Shown: in pieces, positions 1 through 5,177 of the stretch | Numbering within the stretch: position 1 is the first letter of the stretch | Layout: every line of letters starts with the position of its first letter | Assembly: GCA_018814945.1 (NCBI GenBank) | Contig: JAHIYT010000056.1 | Coordinates: 1 to 7,525, forward strand | Direction of reading: 5' to 3' | DNA length: 7,525 nucleotides | DNA from: Patescibacteria group bacterium | Lineage (GTDB): Bacteria > Patescibacteriota > Gracilibacteria > UM-FILTER-43-11 | The notes under the pieces: generated by a model | Told to the model about the DNA's origin: nothing | The model's input: only the letters and a program-made list of their open reading frames with translations | The model's database searches: none | Made by a program: the position numbers and the translations under genes

Positions 1-138
1 ACATTACTCGAAGCAATAGATATGATGTCTGAATATCACATAACAAGACTTCCTGTAATAGACAATAAAGAAAAATTGGTTGGAATTATTACCAGAACTG
101 ATATAATTCACCAGCTTGCTAAATCTAAAAAAATCTAA
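1..138 (+). CDS. CBS-domain protein, C-terminal end (partial)
   Basis: The window opens inside this gene. Frame 1 gives 45 residues ending at TAA (136-138). The visible stretch reads as the second half of a CBS domain: a helix (residues 1-11), the strand HITRLPVID (13-21), a turn with NKEKLVG, then GIITRTDII (28-36) and a short basic tail. This strand-turn-strand-helix pattern with a T-R-x-D ending is typical of CBS modules, which bind adenosyl ligands (AMP, ATP, SAM) and regulate attached domains. What precedes the CBS domain lies outside the window, so the full protein could be a stand-alone CBS protein or a CBS-regulated enzyme or transporter. The stop is 25 bp before rplY on the same strand, so co-transcription is plausible. 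The family call is fairly sure; the specific function is unknown. Confidence 0.8.
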   Translation, partial: TLLEAIDMMSEYHITRLPVIDNKEKLVGIITRTDIIHQLAKSKKI

Positions 139-163
139 TCTTTAAATTTTTAATTATAGAACA

Positions 164-835
164 ATGGAAGAACATAATATTGAAGTTACTCAAGGAGTAT
201 ATAAAACAGCAAAAGAGGCTCGTAACGCAAATCGTATTCCAATGATTTACTATGGTAAAGGTGTAGAACCTGTAAACTTTTCAGCTAATTATCAAGATTT
301 CCGCAGGCTCTATATTAAGGCTGGCAAAAGCACTATCATAACTTTAGTAAATGAAAAGAATGAAAAATTTCCAGTATTAGTACATGAAATTCAATACGAT
401 CCAATTAGTGATAATATGATACATATCGACCTTATGGCGGTTAATCTCAACAAATCCATTACAACAGAAGTGCCTTTGGTATTCACAGGGGTCGCTCCTG
501 CCGTAAAAGATGAAGGCGGTATTTTAGTTACTAGTAAGGACAGAGTTGCCGTCGAATGTTTACCGAAAGATCTTGTACATGAAATTGAAGTAGATATCAG
601 CTCACTTGTTGACTTTAATACATCAATCACCATTGGAGACATTCAGGTCCCTGCCGGTATTACAATTACTGATGCAGAAGATATAAACGTTGTCACAGTT
701 TCTGCGCCTCGAGCAGAAGAAGTGGAAGAGGTTGCCCCTGTTGCGGAGGGTGAAGAAGGTGAAGCTTCTGCTGAAGGTGGTGAAGAAAAGAAAGAAGAAG
801 GTGGTGAAGAAAAGAAAAAGGAAGGTAGTGAATAA
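164..835 (+). CDS. rplY: 50S ribosomal protein L25/general stress protein Ctc (TL5 type)
   Basis: This is the ribosomal large-subunit protein that binds 5S rRNA. It is the long Ctc/TL5 form: 223 residues, against about 95 for the single-domain E. coli L25. Residues 5-92 are the L25 beta-barrel that contacts 5S rRNA (A-x-R...RIPMIYYGKG at 24-33; VLVHEIQYDP...HIDLMAV at 71-93). Residues 98-182 are the second beta domain (EVPLVFTGVAPAVKDEGGI; VECLPKDLVHEIEVDIS; VPAGITI). From 184 on, the tail is almost wholly Glu, Gly, Lys and Ala, and probably disordered. ATG 164 fits the family N-terminus; only a weak Shine-Dalgarno sequence is visible before it. It follows the CBS gene by 25 bp and precedes queA by 74 bp, all on the + strand. 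Domain identity is clear; the tail is the only unusual part. Confidence 0.95.
   Translation: MEEHNIEVTQGVYKTAKEARNANRIPMIYYGKGVEPVNFSANYQDFRRLYIKAGKSTIITLVNEKNEKFPVLVHEIQYDPISDNMIHIDLMAVNLNKSITTEVPLVFTGVAPAVKDEGGILVTSKDRVAVECLPKDLVHEIEVDISSLVDFNTSITIGDIQVPAGITITDAEDINVVTVSAPRAEEVEEVAPVAEGEEGEASAEGGEEKKEEGGEEKKKEGSE
773..832 (+). repeat. 24-bp in-frame tandem repeat in the L25 tail
   Basis: Two nearly identical 24-bp units (773-796 and 797-820) are followed by a 12-bp partial copy (821-832). They are in frame and encode EGGEEKKE, EGGEEKKK and EGSE. Purine-rich repeats of this kind change copy number by slippage without breaking the frame, so tail length may vary between strains. Confidence 0.8.
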
Positions 836-846
836 TTTAACGAATA

Positions 847-900
847 GATAGTCGAGTTGAAAATCGGATAGATAATCGAATCGATATCAATTCGACTATC
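847..900 (+). repeat. Inverted repeat in the rplY-queA spacer
   Basis: The 74-bp gap between rplY and queA (836-909) is low-complexity and built from variants of gatagtcga, gataatcgaatcgat and ttcgactatcgat. The arms 847-860 and 887-900 pair over 14 bp with a single G-T pair. The 26-nt loop has further short self-complementary pieces (atcg/cgat). No T run follows the right arm, so it does not look like an intrinsic terminator. It ends 9 bp before the queA ATG and could influence ribosome access or mRNA stability; that role is an inference. Confidence 0.65.
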
Positions 901-909
901 GATACGAAA

Positions 910-1922
910 ATGAAATTATCAGATTTTGATTATAGCCTTCCAAGAGATTTTATTGCCCAAAAGCCTCTAGAAAACCGCGACCAGTCAAAGCTGATGGTGC
1001 TGGATCGAGAAAAGCAATCAATTTCTCATCATAAGTTTTTTGAATTACCAGAATTACTAGGTTCTAATTCCGTTCTGGTTTTTAATGAATCAAGGGTAAT
1101 TCCAGCTCGTCTAAAATTTAGATTAGAAAATAGAAATGCAGAAATTTTATTGGTAAAACCGATATCTGATACAACTTGGGAATGTATGGTGAAACCAGGG
1201 CCAAAATTTGAAGCAAAAACCGACATTCAAATAAATTCAGAATTAAGTTGTCGCATAAAAGACATCACACCACATGGTCTACGAACAATCAAATTTGAAT
1301 GTGAAGACTTAAATAAATATTTAAAGAAACACGGACATACACCACTACCGCCTTATATAAAAGAGGACATAGATGATCCGGAAAAATATCAAACAATTTA
1401 TTCAAAACAGAAGGATCAGTAGCTGCACCTACAGCCGGATTCCATTTTACAGATCGATTATTCAAAGATTTAAAAGCAAAAGGTATACAAACAGAATTCG
1501 TTACACTTCATGTTGGCCTTGGAACCTTTCAACCAGTAAAAGTAGATGACATTACGGAGCATCAAATGCACAGCGAATGGTTTGAATTACCAGAAGACGT
1601 TGCAAATAGGCTAAATGAAGCAAAGGAAGCAGGTAAAAAGATTGTAGCCGTTGGCACTACATCAATTAGAGTTTTGGAATCTTGTTCAAACAATTTCGGA
1701 AAATTAAGTCCCAAATCAGGAGAGACAGATATATATATTTATCCCAGCTACAGATGGAAATTTGTAGATCAGATCATTACAAACTTCCATGTACCAAAAA
1801 GTACACTATTAATGTTGGTCAGCTCATTTGCAGGCAGAGAATTTATTTTGAGGGCATACGAAAAAGCCAAAGAAGAAGGCTATAGGTTCTTTAGCTTTGG
1901 AGATTCTATGTTAATTAAGTAA
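910..1922 (+). pseudogene. queA: S-adenosylmethionine:tRNA ribosyltransferase-isomerase (QueA), split by a -1 frameshift
   Basis: QueA transfers the ribosyl part of S-adenosylmethionine to 7-aminomethyl-7-deazaguanine at the tRNA wobble position, giving epoxyqueuosine in queuosine synthesis. The first frame (910-1422) has LPRDFIAQKPLENRD (10-24), NESRVIPARL (59-68) and GHTPLPPYI (142-150), then reads YQTIYSK and runs into TAG at 1420. The second frame, open through 1407-1922, continues with TEGSVAAPTAGFHF, HVGLGTF, VGTTSIR, ITNFHVPKSTL and C-terminal GDSML. One extra A in the AAAA run at 1404-1407 restores an uninterrupted protein of about 337 residues, normal for the family, with no residues lost or added at the junction. 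Any later start (for example ATG 1566) would drop conserved sequence. The rest shows no decay, so this may be a sequence or assembly error, a recent mutation, or -1 ribosomal slippage. It is convergent with the next gene and overlaps it by 12 bp. Confidence 0.9.
1404..1410 (+). other. Frameshift site in queA (A run)
   Basis: The upstream frame reads TCA AAA CAG AAG GAT CAG TAG. The downstream conserved frame starts ACA GAA GGA TCA at 1407. The change falls at AAAA (1404-1407): a missing A, or a one-base backward slip of the AAA codon, both yield S-K-T-E-G-S. The seven bases A-AAA-CAG do not match the canonical X-XXY-YYZ tandem-slippage form. Confidence 0.85.
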
Positions 1923-2264
1923 GCCAATAACTCTGTGACGGGCCAGAAGAACATCCTTCATTAAATCAAAACGGTTTTTCAAAGGTTTGCCATCTGAGCT
2001 GCACAATGAAAAATAGACAGGAATACGATTAATTACTGTTGCCAAATGAACAATCTGTTCTTGCGAAAATCTCTCAATATAAACACCTCCAAGATTCACA
2101 GCAAGTAAAATATTACCAAAACATTCTATCTCAGCACCACTCAGTTCCACCATATTATTATGCTGGCCTATTTTAGTGGCTACAGCTTCAAACTGATCGA
2201 TAATGCCACTGCAGTAGTCGGATTCACTTGTAACCTCTGATGTACCAAGATCTATAGCCTGCAT
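1911..2264 (-). CDS. Hypothetical protein, 117 residues
   Basis: I do not recognise this protein. It is soluble-looking, with no signal peptide or membrane segment, and probably mainly helical. It has three Cys at scattered positions that do not form a metal motif. A central segment reads VELSGAEIECFGNILLAVNLGG, then a helix with SQEQIVHLATVINRI, and a basic C-terminus (LLARHRVIGLLN). The ATG lies 26 bp after the stop of the 111-residue gene on the same strand, so the two probably share a transcript from the promoter at 2660-2687. No Shine-Dalgarno sequence is seen; the leader is only A and T near the ATG. Its stop codon overlaps the end of queA tail to tail. The central segment resembles part of the upstream neighbour (SG.EI ... 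N.G), so the pair may be distant paralogues. That they are real genes rests on the joint arrangement and the strong promoter. Confidence 0.6.
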   Translation of the reverse strand: MQAIDLGTSEVTSESDYCSGIIDQFEAVATKIGQHNNMVELSGAEIECFGNILLAVNLGGVYIERFSQEQIVHLATVINRIPVYFSLCSSDGKPLKNRFDLMKDVLLARHRVIGLLN

Positions 2265-2290
2265 AATTAATTTAATTTATTTGATAAATC

Positions 2291-2626
2291 TTAAGCCTCT
2301 CTAGCCTGCCCGTTAGAGATGACCCTTAAACCATAAGCAGCGGTTAATCTTTCTCTGAGAGACTCTAATGCTTCCCTTTCTTCTGTTGTGATATCCGGTT
2401 TATTATATCCTGCATTTCCAATTAAAAAACTAACAACTACTCTTACCTGAGAAATTTCATTTCCACTAATGGTATCAATATTAGCAGTAACCAAATCACA
2501 CACAGTAAAGATAACACCAACATCACCTTGTGCTAGTTTTCTATCAGCTCTACTAGAACATCTTGCACTTACTTTTTCAAGATCATCAATTGCCTGTTGT
2601 AGGGTTTTCTTATTTGAGGGTGTCAT
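2291..2626 (-). CDS. Hypothetical protein, 111 residues
   Basis: This is an unrecognised small protein. The N-terminal part (6-33) is a charged, helix-prone stretch (QQAIDDLEKVSARCSSRADR). The middle (36-70) is more hydrophobic, with DVGVIFTVCDLVTANID and then SGNEISQVRVVVSFLIGNAG. The C-terminal third is a charged helix (ITTEEREALESLRERLTAAYG). There is no signal peptide, clear membrane segment or known catalytic motif. It is the first gene after a consensus sigma-70 promoter whose predicted start lies about 27 nt upstream of the ATG, which supports it being expressed. The short leader is C-rich then T-rich and has no Shine-Dalgarno sequence. It is followed at 26 bp by the 117-residue gene. 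Function unknown; no role should be inferred from the neighbouring ligase gene, because the promoter separates them. Confidence 0.6.
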   Translation of the reverse strand: MTPSNKKTLQQAIDDLEKVSARCSSRADRKLAQGDVGVIFTVCDLVTANIDTISGNEISQVRVVVSFLIGNAGYNKPDITTEEREALESLRERLTAAYGLRVISNGQAREA

Positions 2627-2639
2627 AATAAAAAAATTA

Positions 2640-2700
2640 GAGGGGGGGGTCGGTTAGCTATTATAACTCAAAAAAATATATTGTCAAATATTACCCCCTC
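2640..2700 (-). repeat. G-tract/C-tract inverted repeat flanking the promoter
   Basis: On the + strand gaggggg (2640-2646) and ccccctc (2694-2700) are 7-bp inverted arms around the promoter. The left arm extends into a run of eight G (2642-2649). In RNA reading through from the ligase gene, the arms could pair and are followed by seven U (2628-2636 region), but the loop of about 47 nt is long for an intrinsic terminator. A role in termination or attenuation is possible but unproven. Confidence 0.4.
2660..2687 (-). promoter_or_regulatory. Consensus sigma-70 promoter for the two small genes
   Basis: On the - strand the -35 box TTGACA (2687-2682) and -10 box TATAAT (2665-2660) are both perfect matches to the housekeeping consensus and are 16 bp apart. 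Transcription should start near 2653, leaving a leader of about 27 nt before the ATG at 2626. The -35 box begins 4 bp past the stop codon of the 788-residue gene, so this unit can be expressed independently of the genes upstream. Confidence 0.85.
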
Positions 2701-5057
2701 CTTAAGTGTGAAGGTAAATATGTAGGAGCCTTTAAACCTTTAACTTTTTTAATAAGTTCTAAATCATCAATATTAGTTTTACCATAATATAGATCTTTCA
2801 AATCTCCACCTTTTTCAACAAAATCTAATATTATTTTATATCCCTTGTAATAAACAAAATCTTTTGTAAAAGCTCCAGATTTACCCGTGTCTTCTAAGCC
2901 CCTCTTTGCCTTTATTGCAACCTTCCATGCCCGCTCTGCATCAAATCCGTATTTAAGAATTTCGGAGTAAACATCTGCAAAACTTCCATGAATTGCCGTG
3001 TAAATCCCAATAACAGATGAAGCTGGCCAGTATTTCTTTTGAGTTTCACTGGATTCAGTTTGCTCTTGATTGTAAACAGCTAATCCTTCTTCTGTCATCA
3101 AATAATCGGCAAGTCCGCGTTGGAATATCTTATATGGCTGAAGGGCACCATTCATCGCAGTAAAAGCGTGTGTTTCAACTTCATGAGCAATAGTACCTTT
3201 TAATCTATCTGCAGAAAATTTAGCGTCTTCTCTAATAAAAATTGTGTTTTTCTTGCCCGCAATGGCATCAGAGACAAGGTCTTCTTTGATTTTCACGCTC
3301 CATCCTTTTAGTCCATAATCCTCTATCGCTTTTTCAAAAATACGCTTAGCCTCTTTTGCAGAGTACACCTTTGCTGATTCAGGAAACTTGGTAGGCATTG
3401 CACGTACCTCTTCAATTGCCTCATCCAGAAGATGTTTATTAGGTGCACCATATAAATGAATAGATTTTGCAGTAAAGTGATCAGTACCTACGGCTTCTAG
3501 TAGTTCAATTTTTCTCTGAATTTCACCAGCCTTTTTCTGCCATAGGATTCCAATAGGAGTATCAGGAAATTCAATGCGTTTTATTCTGGTGTATAGATTG
3601 TTTGGATCAAAAGTAAGATCTCTGTATTCAAATTGTGGATTGTATTTTGGATCTACTAAAAATTTGGTGTGTTCTTCCTTTAAATTAACTGGACGCAAAT
3701 GTGCAAGTAACTTAATTTTGCTATCTATTTCATATAATTCCTGATCAATTTTCTCTAAATCTTTATCGGTAAATGTTTTTGTAATGTATGGCTCGTTTAA
3801 AGATCTGCTTTCAGTAGGGGCTACTGAAACCTTCTTGCTAGGATCTATTAAAAAGTCTCTTAGATCTCTCTGCCCTATAATCATTTTGTATTTTCCATTG
3901 CTCAAGTCCGCAGTATTTACAACAGTAGTGACTCTTCGGTCAGCTAGATTAAATTTAAACTTACCTGTATCGTCTAATCCAATTTTATTTGCCAGCCCTT
4001 CATCTAAAATTGTTTTCTCAATGGTTGAGTCAACTTGGGCAATAATTTTCGCATTTTCTTTTCTGCCAATAACTTCAACTCTTTCAATATTACCAATAAC
4101 AATTTTTTCAGGTTTCTCAATTGTCTTGTTGGCCTCAACTTTTTGACCAAAGATATCTTGTGCAATACGCACTCCTTTCTCGGGAGAATTAACCTTAATC
4201 CCTTCAATTCGCTCAAGGCGGCGGCGAAGGGGGGCCATATTGGCAACTTGTACAGCAAGACCTGCCCTTGCATTAATTTCAAGAAGTACAGGGCCCATAT
4301 TTTTATCGAGGGTTAGATCAATTGCAGCAAAACCTAAGTTTGTTATCTGTTGCACACGAGAGGCTATTAAAAGCATTTCTTCCCAATGAGGCATCTTTAT
4401 ACCTTTTACTTCACCAAAACCAGGTAAACCATCAATTATCCTGTTGTACTGAGTCACATAGGTCATGTCCCCCTTAGCTATATCTATTCCAATACCAACA
4501 CCACCTAAATGAATATTGGCTTTACCCTGAGATTCCTCAGTTGGGAGACGAAGCATAGCCATAACTGGAATTAAATTATGAACAACAATACGAATGTCAG
4601 GAAGGCCCTTGTGAGCCATTTTTCTGAACATTTCAGGGGCAATCAGCCGTTGCTCAAAAAGTGCTGCATCAGAGATATCAGCAATTGAATAACGCCCATC
4701 CAAAATATCACTAATATGTCTTTCGAGCTCTCCTTGGGTAAAAATTTCGTCATTTCCATCTAACCAATTACCACCTTTTCTTCCTTTAATAATTAAAATA
4801 CCCTCACCCCCATAGCCAGCATTCGGTTTAAGTACAAAAGAATTAGGAAGGCTGTTGAAATCAAAACTTTGTAGTTCTTTTTTGTTGTAAATTGCGTTAT
4901 ACATTCGGGCAACCGGAACACCCCGAGCAGAAAGAAAGTTCTTCGTTTTAATTTTGCTATCCGCAAGCATAACAGCTTTTTTAGGGTTATAAGCCCTAAT
5001 ATACAGTAGATTGCGCGCGTTGATACCCAGCAAACCCGGGTTATGAAAGAACCACAT
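2691..5057 (-). CDS. RimK-related ATP-grasp ligase fused to retropepsin-like and MATCAP/QEGLA metallopeptidase domains
   Basis: A 788-residue cytoplasmic-looking protein with three modules. Residues 1-290 are an ATP-grasp of the alpha-L-glutamate ligase-like type: LLGINARNLLYI (9-20), YNPKKAVMLADSKIKTK (23-39), nucleotide loop KPNAGYGGEG (77-86), and metal/ATP end motif VLLEINARAGL (257-267). Such enzymes join an amino acid to a carboxyl group using ATP. Residues about 320-407 resemble retropepsin-like/RimB proteases: VDSTIEKTILDEGLANKIGL (342-361) and MIIGQRDLRDFLIDP (392-406), but the catalytic DTG is DST. Residues about 430-765 match the DUF1704/MATCAP family: zinc motif HEVETH (625-630), NGALQP (636-641) and EEGLA (656-660). 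ATG 5057 has AAGGA 4 nt upstream and begins directly at the family's N-terminal motif. The upstream neighbour is the 7TM_transglut gene, 120 bp away. Ligase and MATCAP calls are firm; the middle domain is probable; the substrate is unknown. Confidence 0.85.
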   Translation of the reverse strand: MWFFHNPGLLGINARNLLYIRAYNPKKAVMLADSKIKTKNFLSARGVPVARMYNAIYNKKELQSFDFNSLPNSFVLKPNAGYGGEGILIIKGRKGGNWLDGNDEIFTQGELERHISDILDGRYSIADISDAALFEQRLIAPEMFRKMAHKGLPDIRIVVHNLIPVMAMLRLPTEESQGKANIHLGGVGIGIDIAKGDMTYVTQYNRIIDGLPGFGEVKGIKMPHWEEMLLIASRVQQITNLGFAAIDLTLDKNMGPVLLEINARAGLAVQVANMAPLRRRLERIEGIKVNSPEKGVRIAQDIFGQKVEANKTIEKPEKIVIGNIERVEVIGRKENAKIIAQVDSTIEKTILDEGLANKIGLDDTGKFKFNLADRRVTTVVNTADLSNGKYKMIIGQRDLRDFLIDPSKKVSVAPTESRSLNEPYITKTFTDKDLEKIDQELYEIDSKIKLLAHLRPVNLKEEHTKFLVDPKYNPQFEYRDLTFDPNNLYTRIKRIEFPDTPIGILWQKKAGEIQRKIELLEAVGTDHFTAKSIHLYGAPNKHLLDEAIEEVRAMPTKFPESAKVYSAKEAKRIFEKAIEDYGLKGWSVKIKEDLVSDAIAGKKNTIFIREDAKFSADRLKGTIAHEVETHAFTAMNGALQPYKIFQRGLADYLMTEEGLAVYNQEQTESSETQKKYWPASSVIGIYTAIHGSFADVYSEILKYGFDAERAWKVAIKAKRGLEDTGKSGAFTKDFVYYKGYKIILDFVEKGGDLKDLYYGKTNIDDLELIKKVKGLKAPTYLPSHLRRG

Positions 5058-5060
5058 ATA

Positions 5061-5066
5061 TTCCTT
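5061..5066 (-). promoter_or_regulatory. Ribosome binding site of the fusion ligase
   Basis: AAGGAA on the - strand sits just before ATG 5057 (AAGGA with a 4-nt gap). It is the clearest Shine-Dalgarno sequence in the window, as the other starts have none or weak ones, and it fixes the start of the 788-residue protein. Confidence 0.6.
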
Positions 5067-5078
5067 ATTTTAGATCTT

Positions 5079-5170
5079 AGATCTCGGATCTCGGATTGGA
5101 TCTGAGATCTGAATTCTGAGATCTGAATTCTGAGATCTGAATTCTGAGATCTGAATTCTGAGATCTGAGA
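5079..5170. repeat. 14-bp tandem repeat array between the ligase and membrane-protein genes
   Basis: Four perfect copies of ctgagatctgaatt fill 5102-5157, followed by a partial copy to about 5170. To the left, 5072-5101 holds degenerate versions (agatcttagatctcggatctcgg). Each unit contains two palindromes, AGATCT and GAATTC. The stretch 5079-5110 forms an imperfect hairpin (7 bp, one mismatch, 4 bp, 8-nt loop). No T run follows, so it is not an evident terminator. The array takes up most of the 120-bp gap between two genes likely to be co-transcribed. Confidence 0.9.
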
Positions 5171-5177
5171 TTAATAA

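Noticed and set aside
857..876. Promoter for queA (ttgaaa ... gataat)
   Set aside because: The two boxes are only 8 bp apart, far below the 16-18 bp needed, and lie in low-complexity sequence.
1404..1410. Canonical programmed -1 frameshift heptamer in queA
   Set aside because: A-AAA-CAG does not fit X-XXY-YYZ, no clear downstream stem or upstream Shine-Dalgarno stimulator is seen, and QueA is not known to use programmed frameshifting. Slippage is left open but not favoured.
1566..1922. Separate short gene starting at ATG 1566
   Set aside because: Its frame extends upstream to 1407 with conserved QueA motifs (VAAPTAGFHF, HVGLGTF); it is the second half of queA, not a gene of its own.
2666..2710. 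Leader peptide using AAGGAGG near the ligase stop and TTG at the -35 box
   Set aside because: It would be only eight codons, lies within the promoter itself, and its apparent ribosome site is the coding sequence of the ligase C-terminus.
5079..5170. CRISPR array
   Set aside because: Units are 14 bp and directly adjacent with no unique spacers, so this is a simple tandem repeat.
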